Assembly (NCBI GenBank): GCA_011947345.1 | Contig: JAAVTG010000106.1 | Span: 1-28,564 of the forward strand | Source: Phytophthora quininea | Taxonomy: Eukaryota > Oomycota > Peronosporomycetes > Peronosporales > Peronosporaceae | DNA length: 28,564 nt | Reading direction: 5' to 3' | In this document: piece after piece, positions 1 through 10,685 of the stretch | Numbering within the stretch: the first letter of the stretch is position 1 | How the letters are laid out: each line of letters starts with the position of its first letter | Notes under the pieces: generated by a model | Seen by the model: only the letters and a program-made list of their open reading frames with translations | Database searches by the model: none | Told to the model about the DNA's origin: nothing | Translations under genes and position numbers: made by a program

Positions 1-2
1 TG

Positions 3-350
3 CTGGTCGCCAACTGCAAGCTGAACGAGGTGGAGGATAAGGTGCAGTGCAAGAAACTGCTGTGGGGTGTGGACCTAGAGCAGATCGAGGACAAGTTCGA
101 CCTCGTGCTGGGAGCCGATATCATCTACGAGCAAGAGCACGTGGTGTCGCTGTTCCAGACAGCACAGTACTTGCTGAAGCCTGGGCGCAACAGTATCGAG
201 GACGGTGGCAAGGCCACGTCCAAGTTTTTGCTGGCGTATACGAAGCGGAACGTTTCTATCGACTACGTTTTGGACACAGCTACCAGCTATGGATTCGAGT
301 GGGAAGAACCGACCACGGATGAAGGCATCTACACGTTTCGCCAAAATTAA
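3..350 (+). CDS. Lysine methyltransferase, METTL21/FAM86-like, 3' end only
   Basis: The frame is open from the window edge and stops at TAA 348-350, so only the C-terminal ~115 residues are present; the SAM-binding core start lies outside the window. Visible is the class I methyltransferase post-motif block DLVLGADIIYEQEHVVSLF followed by a YLLKPG strand/turn and a C-terminal strand pair ending in TFRQN. The GADIIYE signature is typical of the Methyltransf_16 family (METTL21, FAM86 and relatives), which methylate lysines of chaperones and translation factors. The exact substrate cannot be told from this fragment. Its stop codon overlaps the stop of the convergent phosphatase gene on the other strand. 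A GTG at position 30 is internal, not a start. Confidence 0.7.
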   Translation: MVANCKLNEVEDKVQCKKLLWGVDLEQIEDKFDLVLGADIIYEQEHVVSLFQTAQYLLKPGRNSIEDGGKATSKFLLAYTKRNVSIDYVLDTATSYGFEWEEPTTDEGIYTFRQN

Positions 351-1221
351 TCGAAAACAACATAGAATACGGTGACACCAACCTCAATTTGCTTTCGGAT
401 CAGTTTTGCTACAGAATCTGCTGTATTTGAAGCGTACGCTTCGCTGAATTCGCGTAGGATGCGCTTCTGCTTGGGTAGGAGGCTCACGTGTGGTCGTTTG
501 GACTTTACGAACTCGAATGCTTGCTTCAGTTGCATCCCACGAAATTCCATCAGGAACGCGACAACGACGACGGTACTTCGACCTCGCCCAGCTTTGCAGT
601 GCACGTACGTCGTGTTCTGCTGCTCGTCGACTTGTTCGTGTACAAAATTGACGCAACTACAGACGAAAGCACAGCACATCAATACGTCGTGATCGAGTAA
701 CTCATTCTAGGGATTCCAGTCAGACCGTTGCAATGTCTCTAGCGTAGGCGGGGAAAAGTCATCCGTCGTGCCGAAGAACTGCGTTACCCTTGCATTTTCC
801 ACTCGGCTACCCACACGAAATAGCAACAGTTAGTAAGTGATACATAGACTCAGCAACAGTATCTAATACTTGTTACCAGGGGAAACGGGAGTCGCCAAAA
901 GGTTAGGCAGCAGCTCCACTGGCTGGTTCATGGTCACCACAGCTTTCACACCTTCATCCTGCATCAACTGCAAACATTATGAGCTTCACTTGCAGCCACT
1001 ACACTGCCATGCAAAGGATTCTCTATTGCCTGTTCTAAATGGTTCTTGTCTTGCAGTGGCAGGGCACCGAGAATCAACCTTAGCTCAACGTGGCTCCACC
1101 ACGGACGTCGCTGCTCATCGCGTCGCGCCAAATTATACAGCAGCGACACATGGAAGACCTGCAAGCAGTCAACAACATCAACATCGCCGCCACTACAGTA
1201 GCAACATCCATCCCGAGCCAA
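347..1221 (-). CDS. PTPMT1-like dual-specificity phosphatase, four exons, one frameshift
   Basis: I assemble it as exons 1221-1030, 967-877, 806-726 and 656-347 (minus strand). The product carries LLYN near the start, then LGALPLQDKNHLEQ, VVTMN, EWKMQG and the active-site loop HCKAGRGRS (Cys nucleophile and Arg of HCx5R), then SLLPKQ. This order matches the PTPMT1 family, mitochondrial phosphatases that dephosphorylate phosphatidylglycerophosphate in cardiolipin synthesis. Introns are 62, 70 and 69 bp. The first has a GC donor (CAG|GCAATA) and the second a TACTAAC branch point. Exon 3 needs one extra base at the GGG run (plus 787-789) to join EWKMQG to VTQFFGTTDDF, so the gene is either frameshifted or mis-assembled. 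The start is uncertain: an ATG at 1221 is open, but a TTGCAG acceptor upstream of VFHVSLLYN suggests another 5' exon. Confidence 0.75.
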
Positions 1222-1387
1222 AGCTTACAACGCTCCGGTTGCGCTTGGTCGCCTCACTCGTCATTTGGAGTCTGTATTGCACACTTCGTCATATTGTGCG
1301 GGTAGGGAACAAAAAAGCTTTGTCAAGTTACTATTTTCTTCAAAATGCTGTTTGTTCACCTCAATATTTATAGGCAGACTATTCGCG
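1222..1387. promoter_or_regulatory. Divergent intergenic region between phosphatase and CNBD gene
   Basis: About 165 bp separate the two divergently read genes, so promoters for both should lie here. CTCGTCATTTGG at about 1257-1268 resembles the oomycete initiator (YCAYTYY). AT-rich sequence follows. No element is certain from sequence alone. Confidence 0.25.
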
Positions 1388-4300
1388 ATGAATTCGCCTC
1401 GGACAGTCTTGGTGTCTTCAGCAGCGAATCCTCGTCCGGGTGGCGTGCCTCGTCGAGCGTCGAATGTAATAGCCCAGGAAGAAGCAGAGGTACTGGCTGC
1501 TTTCAAGCGCACGCTGCTGGTTGCTGCACTGGAAACCCCGTAATTGGCACTACGGATTATCAGAATTGGTATTTTACCCATTACTTATATTTTCACGTAG
1601 CCCCCGCTTCCGCAGCGACTTGGACTTGGTCATGATACGGCAATATCTTGCAACTCTTGGGGTTTTTACATCGGTTGCGCCACCAATCTTGCACTGTAAG
1701 CAACTAGTACCGTTGAGTGTATAGAAGAAATATCTTATTTGTGATATTCCTTTGTTGATTTTTCACAGATGTGGCTACGGAGTGTACAATACGCGTGAGC
1801 GCAACTTCTTTGATTTGAAGTATCAACACCAATGCTAATTCTTGTCAACTTATAGCGAGTTCCTGATGGCGAAGTCCTCTTCTACCAGGTACGATGTTGC
1901 AAGGCTTTACGAAAAAGAAAAACATATATTTGATACCATTAGTGGTATGCCAGGAAGATGTGATTGATGATGCTTCGTTAGCGCACATTGTTGTACGTAT
2001 GCTTCATTCAGATTGAGGCGCTAAGTAGTTGACTCAAGTTTGAAAACTCTATGCAGTTTGAAGGATCTCTGTGTGGCTATTTCAACAAGGCATTCCACCA
2101 ACGCAAAAGCAAAGGCGACGATTTTCGAACTTGGAACAGCAAGAAAACCAATGCTCGAGGAGTTTCGATTGATTTTGGGGACTTGCAAGTCACATACAGT
2201 AAAGGAGGTACTTAAACCTACCCGTGGTTTGGTGCCCAGTCACGAGACGATCAACTAACGCATATCATGCAGCGATCTGCGGGCTCGAAGACTTCCGCTT
2301 AAGTGTTTCTCCTCCAGTAAACCGCAAAGGCCATCGCGAGAGAGCTCATTGGCGTCACAGAAGTGTTGTAAGTTACTGACTTCGATATCCTTCTTCACGT
2401 TATGGCTTGATATGAACATCTAATTATTTTATTTGTGACGTGCAGCACAGTCAAGAAACGACAATCATAATCGGCGTGCCAAAGGTAAGCTCGCGTTTTG
2501 CTAAAAGCTTATTAGTCTTTTATTGACCTCTCCTGGTACTTTTAGGATACGTTAGACCGCGCATCTGAACGATTTGGCCTTGGATTCGAAAAGGGAGTGC
2601 TCACCTCGACAAAGGTTTGACAATATGCGTCGAAATCAGTTTTACTAAGCTGGACTTTCTGATGATGTTGCTCTGGGTTTTAGACTGCGCTCTCTGACGT
2701 AGATCATTTAGCTATCTTCTCTCTACTTTCTGCTACTACTGCTAGGTCAGTTCTCCAAGGTGCTCAAAAGTTGGAATTGGGCCTAGGAGAAATACTCTTC
2801 GCACCAGAAAGTACGACGGACCATTTTACCAACTCAGAAGGGTTCGCATACGTACGGCGTGGCCGTCTGGATATCTACTGTGTTGATCTTGGTGACGTGC
2901 GAAACAGTATTGATTCCTCCGCAGATAACGGAGAAGTAGTAATAACTGCTACCGATATTGCCAGCTCGACTGATGGAGCTATACTCAAAGAACCATTTGC
3001 ATCGCTGACGAAAGGACAAACGTTTGGAGATCAAATGATCGGGCTTGGTCATCCACACATTTGGGTCTCAAATCCTCGACGACGGAATCCTTTCAATCTC
3101 AGTTTTCAAGTTGTTTCGGCCGAAGATTCCACTGAAGTACTGTGGATCACTCGTGATCAAGTCGAACAGCATGGTTGTGATGACCAACTTCGGCTCTCGT
3201 ACAACCCCATTTTCGCCTCGCCGTGTCCAATTGATACAGTCGCTGCTCTTTTGTCGGCCATCCAAAGCCGAGATATATGCCGCATTGCGAGACAATTACT
3301 GGCTGATGCGGCTCTATCCAAGTTTTTCTTCCAGTTCCCGCCACTCGTGCTTGAACGACTGTGCTATCGCATGGAAGTCCAGCATATTCAACCGAGTCGT
3401 GTACTTCTCGATGCGGGCGACACCATCAGGCATGTCTCGGTTGTTGTTTGTGGGGCTCTTCACAGCCGTCGTCCCGAGTCAAGTGATGACAGTCCAGCAA
3501 AGAACACGCTTGTACGACAAGGAAGTACGAAACGCTTGCTACTCTCTCAAGATGTTTATTTCATTCCTGGTGATGCATTTGGAGCTCGTGAGTTGCTACA
3601 GCGCAGTACTACTTGTGAAGCTCCCGTGATTGCTCTTGCTGGTACCACGATGCTGTGCATTCCTAAACCAGCTTTCGAAATGTGGATCGCTCCAATGCGA
3701 CACAATGTTATCGTGAAAGCAGGGAGTCTATTGCAGCCTTTGTTGTCATCATCTGCTTCAACCCCGCGAGTTCCGTGTATGAATATGTACGCCTCGCTGA
3801 CAAAGGTAAATCGAAGACAATCGGGCCCTTCAGCGTTTTCAGCTATCCCGACGTCGTCGACAACGGAATCCGATAAGAAGATGCGGGTATTGGACGAGGC
3901 TGCGATCTTGCTAAAGAGGTTGGATCTCTTTCGGACAATTCCGCTGTTCTTGTTGGCTCAAATGCTTGCTCACGCGAATTTATTTACGAAGCCGGCAGGC
4001 GAACTGCTCTTCCGAGAAGGAAACAGCGACCGATCCCTTGTCGTGATTCTTTCTGGCTTTGTGTCATTTTACAGCTTGGAGCATATGGCCGCTACGGTTG
4101 ACATGTTCCAGAAGCATTCCTTCTGTATCTACAGACCGTTTTTCGGAAGTACTACGAACCCGGACGACTACCTGGCAGAACCACGCGGCGATGAAGTTGC
4201 AGAAGCTGAAGTATCTGCAGTTTTAAAGCATTGTGGTGCGATGTATGGCGTTCACATCCAGACGTTGCCGTCGCGTAATGCCTTTCGCACGGGAGTTCTT

Positions 4301-7300
4301 CAAGAAGGGAGCGTGTGTCCAGCAACTGTGGTAGCTCAAACGGATTGCGAGTATCTTGTTTTCGACGAAAGTGTATATTCAAAAATGCTGGCGGAGCATA
4401 CTCCTGCGGTGGACTTAAGCCGATATGGCGATGCAGCGACAGCCCGCAAGACCGAGGCACAAACTATCGCAAATAATTCGCTGTCGACAAAGAAAAACGT
4501 GTGTCGCCTCCAACGAATCTACTGGTAGACAAGGACGCTTTATCAGGGGCTGTTCCTCCATCTTTGCTAGCACAACTTGAAGCAGCTCGAATTCCGTGGT
4601 TGCCGTCGAGTTCTGCTAAAAGACTCTAATTTTGCGTTCGATGCAGCACATGATTCTCGCTCCTGGCCAGAGGTTGCTCCAGTACAACGAAACTATGAAG
4701 CATCTCATCTTTGTTGTGTCGGGAAAGCTTGCTGTGTACGTTCGGGAAAGTTCCGAAGTCACCTCCGTCTTGCATGCTAGTCAACGCTCCGTTCAAAGTG
4801 CTGCGTTGGAGCGTAGTGTGGCTAGCAACTTCTCAACTACATCCCAGCAGCTGTACCAGGAAAGCACAAATGCGCCATCAACCCGAAGTGCAATCCGACG
4901 TAAAATTGCCCAGATTTCGGAGACAGGAGAAACTTTAGAAAACGATTCAAGTTCTTCTTCGCACAGCCCTAGGGGACGTTCTACCTTTACAAATTTTGTC
5001 ATGCAAGCCACGAGAGAGGTCAAGGCTCGGGAAGCCAACAAAAGTGACAATATTCAAGACGGAACACAAGAGAAGCCGAGCGCAACCAGCCCAAAGGGAG
5101 CCAAACGATCTCTCCATTCTATGGTGAGCAAAGTATCGCTCCAGCGGAAATTTTCAGCGCAAACTACCACGACCGGGTTAAAAGAGACGAGCAAAACCCA
5201 CTTTCTGTTTCATTTGGGACCTGGAGACTTCTACGGCGAGGAAGTCACTGCCCTCAGCGGTGTCTTCAGAAGCGTACACGATGTTTATGCAGACTCTACA
5301 ATACCTAGCAACTCGACTGAGAAGAATAGTTCACCTCGATACCATACGGCATCAGCTGGAACGGAAATCCTTAGTTTAGACCGATATACGATGCATGCAA
5401 TCCTCGCAAAATCCGAAGAAGATGCAGCAAATGAATTATTGGGGAAATCTGCTACCGCGAAGGCGAAATGGCAGATTGCAAGCAAGAAGCTTTTCAAGCG
5501 AGCCTCGCACTCGACGATTGAAGAACCTGGGGGTTTCTAAAAGCCAAGAAGACGCCAAAGCTATTTGACTTTTTCAAGAACATACTGAACCAGCGCCGAT
5601 TCCTCACTATGGGTACCCTCGTTCAGTTTCCAGAGCTACGTGACTTGCCGGAAGATGCCAGACGAGAATTGTGTCTGAACGCGAGGTTCGAAGCTCTGGA
5701 TCGCAGCAACGACGCATACAAAAGCAGCGGCGATGCAAGTGGAACGGGACTTCGCTTCTTCCTACTGCTCTCTGGGCACATTAACTTGGTAGGAAATGGT
5801 CCAAACAGCCCCGTAGTCTCGCAAAGCTCAGGGGCTTCAGGAGTAGATTGTTATCTTCGCGAAGTTGGCGCAGGGGAAGGTTTTGGTGAATTTGAAATTT
5901 TGATGCCCGAGTCTCCAGGACAAATTGCTGCTATGACTGCGGAGCCCACCAAGCTCTTGTCTATCCCGGCAGATATGTTCTTAAAGCACTGGCCACTACG
6001 AGAGGAATGTCGTGGCAACATCGAGTACTTGCAAACTTGTTTTGAATCCCTAAACTTTGAACGAATTGCGTACTTGTACCACAGCTTTTCTTTTCAGACA
6101 CACAACCGCGGAACCGGTACATTACGATTTCTACTTTGCGCCATTGTTATTGGTTATTCTAACGTAAAAAATGTTTCACGAATATATGCAGTTATTTTCC
6201 AAATACCTGAAGGTTCAGAGCAAGCAAAGAGCTGTATCTAGTCAAGGAAGGCTCATGCAGTATTCGACAAAGTATCACGTTACTAAGTCGCTCAGAAGTC
6301 GATCCCACGACTGGTCCACAGACAAAAACTTGGTCATTTTCGCGATCCGTTAGAACCCCAGCGAGAGTATCGGCAAAATCAATGAAACTAATGGCGACAA
6401 TTGCTGACGTTGCAGCAGGACATGTATTCTGGATAGAAAATGGCCATGAGCCTATCACCCTGGTCGCATCTTCCGCTTCCGTGACAATTGCAAGCATTTC
6501 CATCGACAAACTAAAAGGCATTGTACCGAGAGGTTCGCTATCAGGTCTCGAAGAATTAAGTGAGCAGCTGCGCAACCTGTACACCAAGCAATTAAACTTG
6601 GCTAAGCGAGCTGCAGCCACGGTTCTGAACGAAAAATGCTAGCCCAACTTCCAGCATCAACTACAGCAGAGCGACTCCCAGCTTTAACTTCTCGAGTTCC
6701 TCAAGATCATGAAACATACTATGGTGGTGGTGACGATGGGGATGTTCGACTTATAGAGGAAAACGCATTACGCACCGCGAGGCTCAACAATGCTTACAAT
6801 GCCCAGCATCAAATCGAGCGCTATGAGGCGCCTGATGTTTTCCCAGTCTCCACGTTGACGGGATCATTTCGTGAACAGAATGAATACTTTCCAAAGAGCC
6901 ATCAACGAGCGCAAGTCCCAACCAACCCAAGCAGGATGAATTTAGTGTGCCCGAAGAAGCTGCTCCTACACGACAGACTCACGCTCCTCGTCACGTGCAT
7001 TTGGACATCAAAGTTCCTTTTGTTGGGTCTGTCGCTAAAACGGACAAGTCTTCCGTATCCTTGAGTTTTAATGAGACAAAGCGAATGGAGAATAGTTCCC
7101 GCAAAATTACTGAAGATGGAGTTGTTGTCTCCGAACGGGAAGGAGCCATGCTATACGAAATTGATATACGATCGCGGGTTCATGCACAGCTGTGTGTCAT
7201 CACATCACCAATGCGAACAATGCGTCTTGAACCTTCCGGTACATCAGTAAATTCTCTCGGGAAATATTATGGTGCTATTGTGTCGCCATTCACAATTTCT

Positions 7301-8047
7301 GAAAATGCTTTCACGCAGAAATCGATCCAGCCGTGGCCCGCGACGACAGCAAAAGCTACCGGTATGAAATCGATGCCGATGAAAAAGGTGAGACCAATTG
7401 GAAGACCTATGCGAGAACCTATCGCCGCTCATCAAGGGTTGACGAGGAAACAAGGGTTTCTGACAGCACTACGAATCAGAGATATACTTCCTCTTGATGG
7501 AGACGATCGTGTTTGGCTAGATGGGATTTTGCCGCGAGTTTACCAGGGTCGCAGGTTTTACTTCGCTCTGGTGGATTGCGAGCTCCGGCAGTATGCAGAC
7601 ACGGTTTCACTCAACAAACTTTCGCAGGCTCCAGTACTACACTGCTACAACTTGCACAAACCTGATCAACCGTGTATAGTCAGTGATATTGCAGTTGTTC
7701 CAGGCGAAGCTGAAGCTTTACTTCGTCAAAGCTTCTTACTGACTCTCGACAGCTCGAACCAATTCCTTTTGACGGCACCAAGTGCAATCGACAAGCAAAA
7801 GTGGATTACCGAGATGAACCAAGCACATGCCCTCGGTGGTCTTCAGAATTCTGTCTCGATCAAAGTCCAGGCACCTCCGCCGATCGCTCCTGTGCGACCA
7901 CCAGCGGATCCTGCAGTTTTGGCGGCGGCAGTGATTGATGCCTTCAAAGGCCGACGACGATCCTCACTAAGCACAGAGCGAAGACGATCATCAGCCCTTG
8001 CACCACCACGCGACGAAACACTACACGTAGAATTCCGCATCAGTTGA
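1388..8047 (+). CDS. Giant multi-CNBD protein with C-terminal PH domain, 11 exons
   Basis: Exons: 1388-1539, 1616-1695, 1769-1794, 1856-1888, 1954-1992, 2057-2198, 2273-2367, 2446-2484, 2546-2614, 2684-6116, 6192-8047; phases fit throughout. The product is about 1,990 aa. Cyclic-nucleotide-binding (cNMP) beta-roll units recur: VPDGEVLFYQEDV; LELGLGEILFAPES with GQTFGDQM; a unit with PGDAFGARELL; FREGNSDRSLVVILSGFVSF; LAPGQRLLQYNETMKHLIFV with PGDFYGEEV; a unit with GEGFGEFEILM; and a last one ending ELYLVKEGSCSI. I count about seven. Near the C-terminus a PH-like domain runs from KQGFLTALR through RRFYFALVDCELRQYAD to KQKWITEMNQA (family tryptophan). I see no channel or kinase segment. Six single-base breaks interrupt the last two exons (4493-4497, 4618-4621, 5529-5533, 6226-6231, 6632-6636, 6917-6919). 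Each is repaired by one extra base, so the gene is probably intact. It may be a cAMP/cGMP-responsive scaffold on membranes; that is inference. Confidence 0.7.
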
Positions 8048-8114
8048 CTGTGTACTGTATTCGCACCTGAAACTGCACTGGCTTTTGATATTCAATAGCG
8101 CACCATGTCTTCAT

Positions 8115-8989
8115 CTACTTGAGCTCGACGCTCGGGTACCACTGCTTGAGCGTCGTGAGCAGCTCTCGGATGCTGTCATCCACCACCTTGTTGACGAGGT
8201 TGTAGTCGAACACGCCCGGCTGCTGGCCAAACTCCACCTCTCCAGTAGCGTTCTTAACACGGAGTTGGATCTTGTCCTCTGTCTCGGTAGCTCGGCCACG
8301 AAGTCGCTTCTCCAGCTCCTCCATGGACGGCGGCGAAATAAAGAGATACTTGGCCTTGATGCCCGACTTCTTGACCTGCTGGACGCCCTGGATATCAATG
8401 TCCAGGATGCAGATCTTGCCCTTCTCCTGCACGTCCTTCACCGCGCGCTTGCTGGTACCGTACACGTTGCCGTGCACCTCAGCGTGTTCGAGGAACAGAC
8501 CGGCCTCGATCTCCTTGAGCACCTTGTCCTTAGCGGTGAAGTGATAGGCAACACCGTCGACTTCTCCCTCGCGAGGGCCGCGAGTGGTGTGACTCACGGA
8601 GAAGCCAAAGGTGTTGGGGTATTTCTCCAATAGCAAGTTGATGAGCGTTCCCTTGCCGACGCCCGAGGGCCCAGCAATCACCAGCGGCTGCAACTAAGAA
8701 AATAAATAATAGTTAGGTTAGACAAAGATACATAAAAATAATATATTGTTTTACTGACTTCAGCGTGTGGCGGCTTGAACGTGGAAAAGTGCTCGGCCGC
8801 AAAGGCCACGACGTCCTGCGGCTTCTCGAGCAGCAGCGCCGACATGAAGCCACTGAGCAGCGTCTTGATCTCCGGGTGGGCCTCCACGTAGGCGGCGTGC
8901 TCCTTCTTGAGCGCCTCCTTGCGCTCGTTCAGCAGCGACAGCTCCTCGAAGGAGAGCGACTCCAGCGCTTTCGTGGCCTCCTCGCTCAT
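8115..8989 (-). CDS. Guanylate kinase with N-terminal RIIa/Dpy-30-like domain
   Basis: Two exons: 8989-8759 and 8693-8115, with a 65-bp AT-rich intron (GTCAGT donor, TTCTTAG acceptor) joining at phase 0. Exon 2 is a complete guanylate kinase (GMP + ATP to GDP + ADP): P-loop GPSGVGKGT, SVSHTTRGPREGEVDGVAYH, EHAEVHGNVYGTSK, ILDIDIQGVQQ and the lid region RLRGRATETEDKIQLR. It ends VELK at TAG 8115-8117. Exon 1 encodes a Glu/Lys-rich helix, then HPEIKTLLSGFMSALLLEKP and DVVAFAAEHF, which looks like the RIIa/Dpy-30 dimerisation-docking fold found in PKA regulatory subunits and flagellar proteins. I start at ATG 8989 (MSEEATKALES); an in-frame ATG at 9025 would add 12 residues. A role in nucleotide supply at the zoospore flagellum is inference. 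It is convergent with the CNBD gene, 67 bp apart. Confidence 0.88.
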
Positions 8990-9154
8990 TTGGAGATTGT
9001 GGTGTGGATCCCATGGAGCAAACACACGTCACTCTCGCGGGGTTTATAAACAGTGACATGACAAAAGAGACGAGGCAAAGTGGCTTCAACTTCGGTAACA
9101 ATTATTGTGCACACTTTTTTTTCCCCTGTCGTATGCAGCTACGTTTGTTGGCAG
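8990..9154 (-). promoter_or_regulatory. Upstream region of the guanylate kinase gene
   Basis: This short interval lies between the guanylate kinase start and the ankyrin gene's stop. A TATA-like GGTTTATAAAC sits at 9041-9051, about 55-60 bp upstream of the chosen ATG. TATA boxes are not usual in oomycete promoters, so I rate this low. Confidence 0.2.
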
Positions 9155-10405
9155 CTATTGCAGCACGCTGGCGGAGGCAGATAAATTCACTTCTTCGTCC
9201 TGGGCAGGCGTGTCGTACTGGGCCGCAGTGGCCGCAGAGTATTGGGCGTGGTTGGGCTGGTATTGGCCTTGCGGCGGCTGGTATTGCGGGACCGCAGGCG
9301 CAGCAGCAGCAGAAGACCCGTACGCCGGTTGTACTGCAGGCATGGCAGGCTGACTGGGCGATGCAACGCCTGCAGCGTTCGGATCTGCACTTGCAGCCAT
9401 CTTCGGATTGAAGATCTTGAACTGCGGCGGTCCTCGTGCAGCAGCGCCAGCACCGGCAGCAGCGTTGGGCAGAGCGTATCCAGGATAAGCACCCGCTCCA
9501 GATGATAAACGAGGCTTCGTAGCGTAGTTGGAGGCGTACGGGTTAGCGCCAGGAGCAGCAGGAGGGGTTGTTTCCGTTGCCCCACTTTCAGCTGATGCAG
9601 GAGCCGGAGGCACCATCATCGACGGTGGAGGAGCCGTCACCTTGATCTCCCTCTTGTTGCCAAACTTGGCAGTCAGCTCCTCGTTGCCCACACTCGAGCC
9701 AAAACCATCCGCCTGGATGGGGCGGTAGTCCTTGCGCGCAAATCTTGACGGGCCGCCACGTGGGATCGCGCTGTGAGTCGCCGCAGCGTACAAGTTGTTC
9801 TGCGGGGCCTGCTGCTGCGGGAGCATGCCCATGGGAGGCCCCTGCTGCATCAAATTGTATTCTCCGCTAGTCGGAGGAGGAGCGATCACCGGTCTCGGCA
9901 CCATCGGGTCCACAGACGGGGTGATTCCCGGCGGCAGGAACGAGGCTGCTTGTGCCGGGTCTTCGTGCTGGAACTGCAGCGGCAACAGATACTGGCGGAT
10001 GTTGTCGCCCTTGGCGACGTCGTAGGGCGTGCGACCGCTGCGGTTACGTAGCGCTGGGTTGGCACCGCGACTGACGAGGAACTTGACGACCTCCTCACGA
10101 CTCTGGGCCGCAGCGTAGTGCAGTGGGGCATTCATGCGCGAACACGTGGCGTTGACATCCATGCCGCGGCCCAGCAAGATCTCCAGGAAGGGCACGCGGC
10201 CGTAGTAGGCGGCTGTGTGGATAGGGAGGTGGCCGGCGTCGTTCTTGGCATTAGGGTCCACGTGCAGCTCGTCCAGTAAGTGCAGGAACTTTTCGTAGAG
10301 TCCTTGTTCAATGGCGTTGTGCAGCTCCTGCTCGGGCGTGAGCGTGGGCGCCAGCAGCTCGCCCAGGTTCTTGACGTTGAGCTTCTCGGCAAAGTACCCG
10401 AACAT
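9155..10405 (-). CDS. Ankyrin-repeat protein with long Pro/Ala/Gln-rich tail
   Basis: Single exon of 416 codons. Residues ~25-155 hold about three to four ankyrin repeats: ELHNAIEQGLYEKFLHLLDE, then DAGHLPIHTAAYYGRVPFLE, NAPLHYAAAQSREEVVKFLV and GRTPYDVAKGDNIRQYLLP. The rest is low-complexity, rich in Pro, Ala, Gln and Tyr, and likely disordered. It holds one clearly constrained island, YRPIQADGFGSSVGNEELTA plus KFGN, around residues 225-250. Ankyrin repeats bind protein partners; I do not recognise the target. No signal peptide or membrane segment is visible. It is divergent from the RING gene, with 280 bp between starts. The frame is intact, in contrast to the genes on either side of this block. 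Confidence 0.8.
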   Translation of the reverse strand: MFGYFAEKLNVKNLGELLAPTLTPEQELHNAIEQGLYEKFLHLLDELHVDPNAKNDAGHLPIHTAAYYGRVPFLEILLGRGMDVNATCSRMNAPLHYAAAQSREEVVKFLVSRGANPALRNRSGRTPYDVAKGDNIRQYLLPLQFQHEDPAQAASFLPPGITPSVDPMVPRPVIAPPPTSGEYNLMQQGPPMGMLPQQQAPQNNLYAAATHSAIPRGGPSRFARKDYRPIQADGFGSSVGNEELTAKFGNKREIKVTAPPPSMMVPPAPASAESGATETTPPAAPGANPYASNYATKPRLSSGAGAYPGYALPNAAAGAGAAARGPPQFKIFNPKMAASADPNAAGVASPSQPAMPAVQPAYGSSAAAAPAVPQYQPPQGQYQPNHAQYSAATAAQYDTPAQDEEVNLSASASVLQ

Positions 10406-10685
10406 GCTTACCGCCGAGGATAGGGGCAGCGAAGGACCAAGGAGGGAGCCTTCTCACGGGCGATGGCGACTTGCAACGGCTGTGCTGACTACGCGCCGCC
10501 TCCACGTAGCCATGTCAAAACAAACGAGGGATTCACATTAGTGACAGTTATAGTCACAGATGTGAACTCCTCGCAATGTATGCCATGTAGCCACTTTGAG
10601 TCCAAGAGCAGCTGTCGCAATCGCTGAAAATCCACCACGGACGTCAACATCATTCTCGGATTCTCGCTCAAAAGTTCACGTCGCT
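10406..10685. promoter_or_regulatory. Divergent promoter region between ankyrin and RING genes
   Basis: A 280-bp head-to-head spacer. CCACTTT at 10591-10597 fits the oomycete initiator pattern YCAYTYY and lies about 90 bp before the RING ATG. The frame of the RING gene is also open through this part, from a TTG at 10596, but no ATG supports using it. Confidence 0.3.

Noticed and set aside
780..790. GTAACGCAG read as a 9-nt intron in the phosphatase gene
   Set aside because: It has GT and AG ends but is far too short to splice, and removing it does not restore the expected frame.
1261..1581. Minus-strand frame of 106 codons between phosphatase and CNBD gene
   Set aside because: It is antisense to the first CNBD exon, whose splice sites and phases fit the downstream exons.
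4498..4545. Possible 48-bp intron GTGTGT...TATCAG restoring the CNBD frame
   Set aside because: It lacks a branch point and is shorter than every other intron here; a single missing A at 4493-4497 explains the break better and keeps RVSPPTNLLVDKDAL coding.
8085..8633. Long open frame on the + strand opposite the guanylate kinase
   Set aside because: It is a leucine-rich shadow of the kinase codons on the other strand; the kinase motifs are unmistakable.
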